From Imtechella halotolerans (GTDB lineage Bacteria > Bacteroidota > Bacteroidia > Flavobacteriales > Flavobacteriaceae), in assembly GCF_028743515.2 (NCBI RefSeq), contig NZ_CP117969.2:439001-503000 (forward strand): a stretch of DNA of 64,000 bases, read 5' to 3'. Positions 16,886 through 26,600 of this stretch are shown piece after piece; the stretch's first letter is position 1; each line of letters begins with the position of its first letter. The position numbers and the translations under genes were made by a program. A model generated the notes under the pieces. The model ran no database searches. It was not told where the DNA came from and saw only the letters and a program-made list of their open reading frames with translations.

Positions 16886-19705
16886 ATGTATTTAATAGTA
16901 CCCAAGTATCGTATATTATTGGGAGTGCTTTTAATTGTATGTCAATTACATGCACAATCCAATTTAAAAACAAAATTGTTGGACCCTGAAGTTAGACATG
17001 GGGTTCTAGAAAATGGTATGGAGTATTTTATAAAGAAAAATCCCCAACCTAAGAAAAGGGCTAGCTTTTATCTGGTGCAAAAGGTAGGAGCCATCCTAGA
17101 GGAAGATCATCAGAATGGATTAGCCCATATGTTAGAACATTTAGCGTTCAATGGTTCTCAAAATTTTCCAAACAAAGAAATGCAAGGTTTTTTAGAACGT
17201 CATGGAGCTGAGTTTGGTAAAAGTATGAACGCTTATACTGCTTTAGATGAAACTGTGTATAATATAAGTAATGTTCCTATAAGTGAAAAAGTATTGGATT
17301 CATGTGTTTTAATTTTACATGATTGGTCTGGCAAATTGACACTTTCTCCTGAGGAAATTGATGCGGAAAGAAATGTTGTTCAAGAGGAATGGAGAACTAG
17401 AAATAATGCGAATTTTCGTATGGATAAAATAGTGTCTAATCTCCGATATAATAATTCCAAGTTTGCTCGTCGTGATGTAATAGGCGATATGAATATAATT
17501 ATAAACTTTGAGCATGAATCCTTATTAGATTTCTATCGAAAATGGTATAGACCTAATTTACAAGCAATTGTTATTGTAGGGGATTTTAATGTAGATGAAA
17601 TGGAGCAAAGGGTGAGGAAGATTGCCTCTTCTTTGGAGAATCCGAAACAGAGCCCAGAAAGGACTGTGTACACCATAGAAGATAATAAAGAATTGCTCTA
17701 CGGGGTAGCAACTGATATAGAAGCTAAGAATGTGAGCTTTGAATATGCCATGAAGCATCCTGCGACTTCAAATGCTGAAAAAAATGAGGGTTATGTTTTT
17801 CAGCAAATGAAGATGAATATAATTCAGCAGCTTCTAGCTAGAAGATTTAAAGAAGAATTACAAATTCAAGGGACCACTTTTACTCAGGCTCAAGCTGGAT
17901 ACTATCCTTTTTTGGGAGGTAAAGATATTTTTGTAGTAGCTGGGGTATTGAAGGAGCAGGGGATGCATGATGGAATAAAGGATGTAATAGCTGTAGTTGA
18001 AAAGGCAAAGCAAACTGGTTTCACTCCAAATGAATTAAATCTAGTGATGATTAACTTCCTGAAGGGATATGAGTATCGTAACTCAATCAAAGAAGATATT
18101 AATAATGACAGTCATGCTGAGGGTTTAATAGCCTCCTTTTTAAGTAATGAGCCTTATTTGGATACAGCACGCATGCTTGAACTAGCTGAAAAATTTGCTA
18201 GTACCATATCTTTAGATGAAATAAATAAAGGATTGAATTCCTGGTTTAATCATGAAAATGCATGGTTCACAATAAAAGGTCCTAAGAAGGAATCTATTAC
18301 GTATCCGACTGAAAAGGAAGTTTCAACGATTATTGCTACCGTTAGATCACAAACCTATGAAGTATCTAAAGAAGATACTTCAGCAAAGACTTTATTGTCT
18401 GAAGTTCCAAAAAGCGGAGAAATACTAGCCATAAATTCCTTTGAAGGATTTGATAAGGCCAAATCAATTAAACTTTCAAATGGGGCTACTGTTTGGATGT
18501 TTCCTACAGAAAACTCACAAAATGATGTTCACTATTCTGCAATAAGTAAAGGAGGTATTTCACTTTTAGAAGAACAGGAAATTCCGTCAGCGAAATATTT
18601 GGTTTCAACAGTTTTGCAATCTGGATTAGGTATACACAAGCAAAATCAATTACTAGACATATTAGCCGGTAAGGCGTTACAAATCCAACCTGAACTAGGG
18701 AATTATACCGAAGGATTCGCAGGAGGAAGTTCACAACAGGATTTAGAAACCTTATTACAGCTTCAGTATTTATATTTTACCGAACCTAGATTTGACCAAG
18801 AATCTTTTGATGTGTTCAAGGAAAGAATAGTATCTAGATTGCAAAGTCAGGAAGGGAACCCTGGAGTTGTATTTAATGATAGCTTAAGTAGCGTGATGAG
18901 TAACTACAGTAAAAGAAGGCCTTTGAATTCAAAGGAATTATTGGAAACTCAAGTGAAATTGGAAGATATTGAATCGATTTACAAAGAAAGATTTGGAAAT
19001 ATTTCAGATTTTACATTCATATTTGTGGGTTCTGTAAATGATTCTTTATTGTTACCATTAGTTAGAAAATACATTGGTAGTATAGAGGGTAATTCTACAA
19101 AAGAGCAATGGAAAAATGATATGGTTGCGCCTCCTTCGAAAAATATCAAAAAGCATTTCGAGTACCCAATGTCTGTAAGTAAGCATACCAATGCCGTAAT
19201 ATATTACAATCGCACCTATACTTATACGGCTGAAAATAATATTTATCTTGATATGTTTCGTGCCATTTTAGACCGTCGTTTGTTTGAAAGTATGAGAGAA
19301 AGGGCTGGTGGTACCTATGGGGTACGTGTGGATGTTAATTATAATTCTATTCCTAATTCAAGTGCAGGATTTTCTATGTTATTCGATTCAGATCCAGATA
19401 AAGGAGATTTATTACACCAAATCATTAATCAAGAAGTTTCATCTCTTGTGGAATTGGGAGTCACTGAAGAAGAATTTAATAATGCAATGGAGCTTCTACG
19501 TAATGATAGAGAACAGAATATGAAGAAAAATTCCTATTGGTTGGGTGCTATAAAAGAGTACGCATTAATTGGAATGAATCGACTGTTAAAAACAAATTTT
19601 GAAGAAGTGTTAAAGAATGTTGATGCCGTTAAACTTAATACTTTCATAAGAGAATTTGTTAGTGACACTAATACCTATGAGGTAATAATGAAACCTAAGG
19701 AATAA
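16886..19705 (+). CDS. Periplasmic M16 zinc metallopeptidase 1
   Basis: A 939-residue secreted M16 (pitrilysin/insulinase) peptidase with a signal peptide (about 1-24, ending LHAQ). It has two M16 halves in one chain. The N-terminal half has the inverted zinc motif HMLEH (H81, E84, H85) and a third ligand E161, so it is catalytically complete. The C-terminal half has the substrate-binding RERAGGTYG segment. M16 enzymes enclose and degrade peptides of up to roughly 70 residues. The size and two-half layout match FusC-type periplasmic proteases. It sits after the ABC/DUF4857 unit and before thioredoxin protein 1. Confidence 0.92.
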   Translation: MYLIVPKYRILLGVLLIVCQLHAQSNLKTKLLDPEVRHGVLENGMEYFIKKNPQPKKRASFYLVQKVGAILEEDHQNGLAHMLEHLAFNGSQNFPNKEMQGFLERHGAEFGKSMNAYTALDETVYNISNVPISEKVLDSCVLILHDWSGKLTLSPEEIDAERNVVQEEWRTRNNANFRMDKIVSNLRYNNSKFARRDVIGDMNIIINFEHESLLDFYRKWYRPNLQAIVIVGDFNVDEMEQRVRKIASSLENPKQSPERTVYTIEDNKELLYGVATDIEAKNVSFEYAMKHPATSNAEKNEGYVFQQMKMNIIQQLLARRFKEELQIQGTTFTQAQAGYYPFLGGKDIFVVAGVLKEQGMHDGIKDVIAVVEKAKQTGFTPNELNLVMINFLKGYEYRNSIKEDINNDSHAEGLIASFLSNEPYLDTARMLELAEKFASTISLDEINKGLNSWFNHENAWFTIKGPKKESITYPTEKEVSTIIATVRSQTYEVSKEDTSAKTLLSEVPKSGEILAINSFEGFDKAKSIKLSNGATVWMFPTENSQNDVHYSAISKGGISLLEEQEIPSAKYLVSTVLQSGLGIHKQNQLLDILAGKALQIQPELGNYTEGFAGGSSQQDLETLLQLQYLYFTEPRFDQESFDVFKERIVSRLQSQEGNPGVVFNDSLSSVMSNYSKRRPLNSKELLETQVKLEDIESIYKERFGNISDFTFIFVGSVNDSLLLPLVRKYIGSIEGNSTKEQWKNDMVAPPSKNIKKHFEYPMSVSKHTNAVIYYNRTYTYTAENNIYLDMFRAILDRRLFESMRERAGGTYGVRVDVNYNSIPNSSAGFSMLFDSDPDKGDLLHQIINQEVSSLVELGVTEEEFNNAMELLRNDREQNMKKNSYWLGAIKEYALIGMNRLLKTNFEEVLKNVDAVKLNTFIREFVSDTNTYEVIMKPKE

Positions 19706-19723
19706 ATTTGTTGAATTAGTTGT

Positions 19724-19763
19724 AAAAGGGGCTTTCTCATATGGAAAGTCCCTTTTCTTTTTT
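19724..19763 (+). terminator. Intrinsic terminator after M16 peptidase 1
   Basis: A 12-13 bp stem AAAAGGGGCTTTC / GAAAGTCCCTTTT (19724-19736, 19744-19756) with one G-T pair is followed by CTTTTTT. It separates the peptidase gene from the separately promoted thioredoxin gene. Confidence 0.8.
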
Positions 19764-19851
19764 GCTAACTTTATGTTAGTTATTTAAACTTGAAATTGTA
19801 ATTTCTGGAATTTGATAAGAAGATTTAATCGGTTTATTATTTTAAATACCT

Positions 19852-19880
19852 TGTCACTCCAAGTGATTATTTATGCGTCC
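19852..19880 (+). promoter_or_regulatory. ECF-sigma promoter, copy A (thioredoxin protein 1)
   Basis: TGTCAC (19852-19857), a 17-bp spacer and GCGTCC (19875-19880) lie 31 bases before the start codon. Flanking bases are shared with copy B: TTGTCACTCC upstream and GCGTCCTAT downstream. The GCGTCC part holds the CGTC core common in ECF -10 elements, and 17 bp is a normal spacer. Confidence 0.7.
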
Positions 19881-19911
19881 TATGTATAGAAAACCACCTT
19901 AAAAAAAATAT

Positions 19912-21264
19912 ATGAAAACTAAAAAATCAATAGTATCTGTTTTGTTCCTGTTAATTACCCAATTGTTTTTTGGACAGGGAATTGATTTTAAGAATATTCC
20001 TTTTGAAGATGCCTTAGCACTAGCTAAGACTAATGATAAACTTATATTTATTGACTTTCATACCGAGTGGTGTGGACCATGTAAAAAGCTAGCCAAAGGC
20101 CCATTTAAAGAACAAAAGAATGGTGAATTCTATAATAAAAACTTTATTAACCTTAAACTAGATGCGGAAAAAGAAGGGAAAGATGCTGCCCAAAGATATC
20201 AGGTAAATGCCTTTCCTACGTTGATGTTCGTTAATGGGGATGGTGAAATAGTTCACAAAGGAGTAGGGGTAGAAAATGGATATGATATGATTGGATTTGG
20301 AAAGGAGGCTTTAAATGCTTCTAATTCCAAATATAGCTGGGCGAAATTACAGGAAATGTTTCCGCAAAGACTTGATGACCAAGAGTTCCTAAAGCTTTAC
20401 TATGTAAAAATGGAAGAATTTGGAGTTGACCCAGCTGAAGGCATTGATGCTTGGTTGAAAGTTCAAACTGAATTTGATGAATCTAGTAGAGAAATGATGG
20501 AATTTCTGTTAAGTAAACAATATTCAATCTTTGCTGGGACTAAAGCGGAAGCTATATTTAATAGTAATTATGATCATTTTGTGAGCCTGGCAACAGAACG
20601 TCAAAAAACAAGCCTATCTCGTTTAAAAAGTTCAATGATTTTAAAATCAATTAATGCAGCCAGAAAGAAGCAAGATCCTAAGCTAATGCGAGTTGTAATA
20701 GACAGATTGATTGAAAACAGTGATTTAAAAACTCCATCTGGGGATAATGTACACACGTTACAAATGGATTATTATAGATACTCACAAGATTATACTGCAT
20801 TTAAACGATTAGCTGAGCGCTATGTGGATAGTTTAATGAGACTTCATCCAATTTCCGAAATAAGAGAAAAGGATGTCTTATATTATACTAATTATTCTAA
20901 AAATAAAGAGTTTGGGATGAATAAAACTACCGATATAATGCTTACAAAGTATAAGGAAGGCAAAATAGCCAATGAATTGGTAGATGGTATAATTGAAACA
21001 GCCACTTATTATTTTGAATACTTAGCTGACAAGAAGGAGGCTAAAACTTTAAATAAATGGATTGAGTTTTGTGATAAGTTAATTCCTGAAAAATATTTGG
21101 TTGACAATTTAAAAGCGGACATTCTGTATCGTGATGGAAAGATCAAAAAAGCAATAGCCCTTAAGACTAGAGCAGTTGACAATATGCCTTTTACTGTAAA
21201 AAAGAAGGTTAATTATCAGCATGAACTTGAAGTAATGAAGCAAAGTCAAAGGAAAACCAATTAG
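19912..21264 (+). CDS. Thioredoxin-fold protein 1 with helical C-terminal domain
   Basis: A 450-residue secreted protein with a signal peptide ending near FFGQG (residues 19-23). Its thioredoxin domain (about 25-145) has active site WCGPCK (C54, C57) and a cis-proline in AFPTLMF. The C-terminal 300 residues are helical and TPR-like, and share segments with proteins at 34194 and 35560 (for example FLK-YY-KM and DAWLKVQ). It is probably a periplasmic disulfide reductase that holds its partner or substrate through the helical domain and gets electrons from the DsbD-like protein at 40322. It is monocistronic, with its own ECF-type promoter and a terminator on each side. Confidence 0.85.
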   Translation: MKTKKSIVSVLFLLITQLFFGQGIDFKNIPFEDALALAKTNDKLIFIDFHTEWCGPCKKLAKGPFKEQKNGEFYNKNFINLKLDAEKEGKDAAQRYQVNAFPTLMFVNGDGEIVHKGVGVENGYDMIGFGKEALNASNSKYSWAKLQEMFPQRLDDQEFLKLYYVKMEEFGVDPAEGIDAWLKVQTEFDESSREMMEFLLSKQYSIFAGTKAEAIFNSNYDHFVSLATERQKTSLSRLKSSMILKSINAARKKQDPKLMRVVIDRLIENSDLKTPSGDNVHTLQMDYYRYSQDYTAFKRLAERYVDSLMRLHPISEIREKDVLYYTNYSKNKEFGMNKTTDIMLTKYKEGKIANELVDGIIETATYYFEYLADKKEAKTLNKWIEFCDKLIPEKYLVDNLKADILYRDGKIKKAIALKTRAVDNMPFTVKKKVNYQHELEVMKQSQRKTN

Positions 21265-21341
21265 TTTTAAATCCAGATAAGTAGGGTTATAGTCTTTGGT
21301 TTAAAGGCTCATTTAATATTATTTTGTTAGTTATATTTTTT

Positions 21342-21397
21342 CGCTCTTCTATAGTGTAAGGTAGGTTAACGCCCTAAGCTATAGAAGAGCGTTTTTT
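21342..21397. terminator. Strong intrinsic terminator after thioredoxin protein 1
   Basis: A perfect 13-bp stem CGCTCTTCTATAG/CTATAGAAGAGCG (21342-21354, 21379-21391) is followed by six T residues. An A/T-rich run (TTTTT) also lies before it, so it may work in both directions. It lies in a 374-base gap (21265-21638) that otherwise holds only the candidate promoter of sigma factor 2. Confidence 0.8.
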
Positions 21398-21512
21398 GTA
21401 TAAAGTGTTAATATCCTAAAAATGTTGAGTTGATTTTTACTCCACTGTGATATAATGCATGGTCTTTACCCTTTTTTGTAAGAAACTTGCCAATTCGCAT
21501 TCATATTCGATT

Positions 21513-21520
21513 TAACTTTG
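21513..21520 (+). promoter_or_regulatory. -7 box of a housekeeping-type promoter for sigma factor 2
   Basis: TAACTTTG matches TAnnTTTG exactly. The best TTG upstream is slightly too far, so the -33 part is weak. The predicted leader is about 110 bases. No TGTCAC/GCGTCC copy is present here, so sigma factor 2 is probably not self-activating. Confidence 0.4.
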
Positions 21521-21638
21521 CTAAACTTGCACTACTATTATATCAATTTCTTAATCATTTAGAAACCTAAAGGTGATTTTCGGTCATCTAATTGAAATTC
21601 TAAGTATACCAAGTCAAGTGAGATAGTATTGTGTTCCT

Positions 21639-22196
21639 ATGAAAATAGCTGGCAAAGTCATTTTATACAATAGTAAAGAGTTCAATGAAATATTTGACCG
21701 TCTGTTTGTGCATATGTTTATGCTTGCATCACGTATTTTAAAAAATGATGAACGCGGGAAGGATATTGCTCAGGAGGCTTTTGTGAAATTATTTCAAAAG
21801 GATACTGAAGATTTTGAAAGTGAAAAAGCATTGCAAACGTATTTATACGTGCTGGTAAAAAACGCTTGTATAAGTGAACTTAGAAAGGACAAGAAGGTTC
21901 AAAATTCCCCATTAGAGGATGGGCTTTCGGTATCTCAACAGGCTTTTTTAAATGAAATATTACGAGAGGAAACCTATAAGTTATTACATAAAGCGATTGC
22001 TGGTTTATCTCCAAAAGCAGAGCAGGTAGTACGTCTAACTCTTGAAGGTTATAGTAATGATGATATTGCAAATGAGCTAGGAGTAACCATAAATACTGTG
22101 AAAACTGTAAAGCGTAGGGCTTACAAGAATCTTCGAGAACTTCTTGGCGATCAGTATATTACAATTCTATTTACAAATTTCATACAATTTTTTTAG
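21639..22196 (+). CDS. ECF RNA polymerase sigma factor 2
   Basis: A 185-residue ECF sigma factor. Region 2 spans about 14-83 (EFNEIFDRLFVHMFMLASRIL, KDIAQEAFVKLF) and region 4 about 118-168 with the helix-turn-helix YSNDDIANELGVTINTVKTV. It shares little beyond the family pattern with sigma factor 1. Unlike system 1, it runs in the same direction as its fecR partner, 89 bases upstream. The nearby ECF-type promoters (copies A, B and C) are best explained as its targets, so it would drive fecR2-susC2D2 and the two thioredoxin units. Confidence 0.92.
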   Translation: MKIAGKVILYNSKEFNEIFDRLFVHMFMLASRILKNDERGKDIAQEAFVKLFQKDTEDFESEKALQTYLYVLVKNACISELRKDKKVQNSPLEDGLSVSQQAFLNEILREETYKLLHKAIAGLSPKAEQVVRLTLEGYSNDDIANELGVTINTVKTVKRRAYKNLRELLGDQYITILFTNFIQFF

Positions 22197-22212
22197 ATTA
22201 ATTTAACAGTGG

Positions 22213-22241
22213 TGTCACTCTCCTTTTAAATTTGTGCGTCC
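22213..22241 (+). promoter_or_regulatory. ECF-sigma promoter, copy C (fecR2-susC2 operon)
   Basis: TGTCAC (22213-22218), a 17-bp spacer and GCGTCC (22236-22241) lie 44 bases before the fecR2 start and begin 16 bases after the sigma factor 2 stop. Spacing is identical to copies A and B. The position before an anti-sigma/receptor operon is where an autoregulated ECF promoter would be expected. Confidence 0.7.
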
Positions 22242-22285
22242 TTATAGTATACAACTTGTTATTTTGTTGTAAATTAATGTAAGAT

Positions 22286-23476
22286 ATGGACGATATTAAT
22301 AAACAAATTGGGTATTCTAAACTTTTGACAGCTAGGGTGTTAGGCTCTTTGTCAAAGGAGAAGAAGAATACTTTAGAGCAATGGGAGTTAATAGGAACCA
22401 ATAAAGAGGTTTCTAAAGATATTCTTAATGCTCAGAATTTTTCTAATTGGGAACGCAAAAAAAAGGAAATTGACACGCAGGAGGAGTGGCGTGCTTTTTT
22501 GCTGCGTATGGAGGATTCTACCAAAAAATCTACAAAAGTACGTAGGTTAAATGCTATTAAGTGGATGTCTGCTATAGCGGCTATAATGGTTATAGGATTC
22601 TTCTCATACAACTTTTTCACCTCCTCTGATAATCAATTTCAAACACTTGATAATGTGACCATAGCACCAGGGTCTTCGCGAGCTGAGCTTGTATTGTCTA
22701 CTGGAGAAGTAGTGAGCCTTGAAGAAACTCAAGGGAGCACAATACAAGAAGGACAGATGGCCATCGCTAATGATAAGGGTGTCTTAGAATATACTGATGC
22801 AACCAATGCAAATAAAACTGAGGCGAAGACTAATATTCTTAGGGTTCCAAGAGGTGCTGAGTATCAATTGGTGCTAGCCGATGGAACAAAAGTGTGGTTA
22901 AATTCAGATACAGAACTTACGTACACGGTTCCTTTTGTTGGTAATGAACGTAGAGTATCTCTTAAGGGAGAGGCTTATTTTGAGGTGTCACCTAATAAGG
23001 AGCTACCTTTTATCGTAGCTACCGTTAATCAAGAGGTGCAGGTTTTAGGTACGTCATTCAATGTTTCCTCCTATAGTGAAGAGGCTAGCGAAGTTACCAC
23101 TTTGGTTGAAGGTAAGGTTTTGGTATCAAGTGATTCCAATAAAGAAAAGATGTATTTAGATCCAAATGAACAAACGATTTTTAATAAACAAAATGCCAGT
23201 ATGAAAAAAACGTCTGTTGATGTTTATTCCTATATAGCATGGAAGGAAGGTCGTTTTGTATTTAACAATGTAACCTTTGAAGATTTTCTTTCTAAAGTGG
23301 CACGATGGTATAATGTTGATATCATCTATCATACTAATAGTGTTAAGAAATTAAGATTTACAGGTGATCTGCCTAGATATAGTGATATGACCAGTATTTT
23401 GAAAATCTTGGAAGAAGAAATGTCTGTAACAATTAATGTAGAAGGGAATAGAAATATTCACGTATACAGTAAATAA
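22286..23476 (+). CDS. FecR-family anti-sigma factor 2 (DUF4974)
   Basis: A 396-residue anti-sigma factor with a cytoplasmic region (1-88), a membrane helix (about 91-112, WMSAIAAIMVIGFFSYNFF), a periplasmic FecR domain starting near residue 190 (PRGAEYQLVLADGTKVWLN) and a C-terminal DUF4974 domain (about 324-394). It sits between sigma factor 2 and the STN receptor SusC2, the canonical arrangement for trans-envelope signalling. Its transcription would start at ECF promoter copy C. Confidence 0.92.
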   Translation: MDDINKQIGYSKLLTARVLGSLSKEKKNTLEQWELIGTNKEVSKDILNAQNFSNWERKKKEIDTQEEWRAFLLRMEDSTKKSTKVRRLNAIKWMSAIAAIMVIGFFSYNFFTSSDNQFQTLDNVTIAPGSSRAELVLSTGEVVSLEETQGSTIQEGQMAIANDKGVLEYTDATNANKTEAKTNILRVPRGAEYQLVLADGTKVWLNSDTELTYTVPFVGNERRVSLKGEAYFEVSPNKELPFIVATVNQEVQVLGTSFNVSSYSEEASEVTTLVEGKVLVSSDSNKEKMYLDPNEQTIFNKQNASMKKTSVDVYSYIAWKEGRFVFNNVTFEDFLSKVARWYNVDIIYHTNSVKKLRFTGDLPRYSDMTSILKILEEEMSVTINVEGNRNIHVYSK

Positions 23477-23557
23477 CCTACGTTTGGCAAAGACAAGCGC
23501 GCAATTTCCTTGCCTTACTATTTTAACTAAATTAAATTAATCAACAACTTTAGAATT

Positions 23558-23626
23558 ATGAATAATACAGTATTAATTGCTGCTCTTTTGGCTATAAAGA
23601 GCACTAAAATCAGTGATAAGGTATGA
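23558..23626 (+). CDS. 22-codon ORF overlapping the susC2 start
   Basis: An ATG-started frame of 22 codons ends in a TGA that overlaps the susC2 ATG as ATGA (23623-23626). Its last residues, KSTKISDKV, resemble the positively charged leader that usually precedes the hydrophobic part of STN-type SusC signal peptides. It may be a translationally coupled leader, or a frameshifted piece of the real SusC2 N terminus: one inserted base would fuse the two as KISDK-x-MRLSVIL. Confidence 0.4.
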   Translation: MNNTVLIAALLAIKSTKISDKV

Positions 23627-26600
23627 GGCTGTCAGTTATTTTAATGCTAAGTGCCATATTTACTATTAATGCGGCTACTTTCTCGCAGTCGAAACGAGTT
23701 AATTTAAACTTGAATAATGTTAGTTTCTCAGCGTTGTTTCAAGAAATTAGAAAACAGACAGGATATAGTTTTTTCTTTAATGAAGAGAAAATTAATGAAT
23801 TGTCCGCTGTTTCTGTTAAGAAAATTAATGCTCCCGTTGAAGAGGTGCTTAATAATGTGTTAGCAGGAACTGGATTGGTATACAAATTTGTAGACGGGGT
23901 CGTAATAATTGTAGAAGAAGAGAAAAGGCCAATTCAGACAAAAACAGTGACTGGTACTGTTGTCGACTCTAAAACCAAAGAACCTTTACTTGGAGTTAAT
24001 GTAATGGTTAAAAATAGTCGCTTGGGAACCGTTACCGATTTTGATGGGAATTTCTCAATAAAAATTCCTCAGAATGATGCAGTCTTGGTATTTTCATATA
24101 TAGGATATGTTAACCATGAAGTAAAGATTACCGAAAGTACTCATTTGCAGGTTAAAATGGAGGCTGAAACCTTAGGACTAGAAGAGGTAGTGGTTACAGG
24201 CTACCAGACTATTGATAAGAGGGAATTAACCAGTTCCATTGCTTCAGTTACTGCTGAAGATTTGGATATTGTTGGTGCCTTATCTATTGATAAAATGTTA
24301 GAAGGAAAGGCAACAGGTCTAATGGTCACCAGTTTGAGTTCAACTCCTGGTGCAGCTTCAAAAATTAGGGTGCGAGGAGGAAGTACCTTTACAGGTAACC
24401 AAAGTCCACTTTGGGTAGTAGATGGTGTAATTTATGAAGACCCTGTACCTCTTTCGGCAAGTGACATAAATAGTTTTGACAATGTAAATATTATAGGTAA
24501 TGCCTTGACCGGTATTAATCCGTCTGATATAGCAAAGATTGATATTTTAAAAGATGCCTCTGCAACGGCTATCTATGGAACACGTGCCGCTAACGGGGTG
24601 ATAGTTATCACTACAAAGAGAGGTGAAAAAGGGAAGCCTGTAATGACCTATTCTGGTGGATATAGCCTTACTCAAGCACCTCAGTATTCTGATTTAAATC
24701 TTATGAATTCAAGGGAACGTATCGATGTATCAAGAGAGATGTATGAACGTAATTTAGGGTATAGTAACTCGTATGAGAATATAGATCGACTTGGGTATGA
24801 AGGAGCTCTTATGAATTTATGGGATGGTACTTATACCTATGATGATTTCAAAAAAAGGGTAAATTATCTTGAGACTTTAAATAGTGATTGGTTTGGGAAA
24901 TTGTACAGAAATTCTTTTACTGAAACACACTCCTTAAGTGCTTCTGGAGGAAGTGATAATGCTAAGTATTATTTCTCCATAGGATACGATGACCAGAAGG
25001 GGGCGGAACAAAATGTAGATTTAAACCGAATTACTGCCCGTTCAAATGTAGATCTTAATGTAAGAGATAATGTATTGTTGTCTTTACGTATGAATGGTTC
25101 TATTCAAAAGGGACATTATAATCATGGTTCAGTTAATGTGTTTAATACTGCGTATTACACCAGTAGAACCATTCCTATTTACAATGAAGATGGTAGCTAT
25201 TTTATGCAGAGTCAGGAAATTAGATCTGATGGTTATGGGATAGAATATGCAGGATATAATGTGCTAAATGAAATGAACAATTCTGAGCGCAATATCACTA
25301 ATAAGGACTTTTCAGTAGCAGCATCCTTGCGTTGGGACTTTTGGGATAAGTTTAGATTTACCAGTCAGGCTAGCTATAGAAATACCACGAACCTTACTGA
25401 GGAATGGATTACTGAAGATACTTTTTATGCTTCAAAACTACGTACCTATCAATATTTTGAAAATTTAATTGATGAGCGCGTAAATAATAATGGGTTACTT
25501 CCTTTCGGTGGTGTGTATACAGGTGGAATGGTAAATCAAGACACCTATTCTATTACCAATCAATTAAACTATAATACATTATTAGGAGGTAAACATTCCA
25601 TAAATGTTAACTTAGGACAAGAGGCACGTTCTATAAATTATTGGGGAGCAACTGGATTCACTGTTCCAGGGTATAATCATTATCAGGGTAGAGGGTTTGT
25701 AGCTTTGCCTAGTCCCGGAGTTGTCTCAGTTGATGGAGTTAGTACTATAGACTTTTCGGAATATGATTATGACAACATGATCAACTGGCTTACCACAAAA
25801 GGCGGCCTTAATGTGTATCCTAATATTACCGATCGAGTTAATAATTTTATGTCTGTATTTGGGATAGTTAACTATGTGTATGATGGTCGTTATGTACTTA
25901 ATTTTAATATGCGTAGTGATGGTTCAAATGCATTTGGCCAATATGAGCGCTATAAATTTAAGCCTACATACTCATTTTCTACACGTTGGAATTTACATAA
26001 TGAAAAATTCTTGAGTGATGTTCAATGGCTGGATGAATTAGCTCTTAGAGGGTCTTATGGGGTAAGAGGAACCATGCCTGATGCTAGTCCCTACCTTGTA
26101 ATATCTAATTATGGAAGAAATGATGTGTATTACTATCCTGAAAATGTGGCTAGTTTAGGGTCTTTTCCAAATGCAAACCTTAGGTGGGAAAAAACTCAAA
26201 CAACCGATTTAGGTATTAACTATAGTTTATTGGGTGGTAGAATTAGTGGAGCATTGGATTATTCCTATTCTAAAAGTACAGATCTTCTACAAGCAAGACC
26301 GGTTTCTTTAGTGAATGGTACAGCTGTACAGGCATTTAATTCAGGGAGTAAGGATGTAAGTAGTTATGAGTTTTCTATAAGAACTATAAATATCAAAAAG
26401 AAAGATTTGGCATGGAGTACTCATTTTAATTTCTCTTATAATAAGGATAGAGTTCTCAAAGGGTTTGAGGATGGTGCGCTCGCTAATTTGACGGTTAATA
26501 ATTACCTGAGAGGTAGTATATATCGAGAAGGATTCCCAACCAATGGTTTTTTCTCTTATAAATTTGAAGGATTAAATGAACATGGACTTCCAACTTTTGC

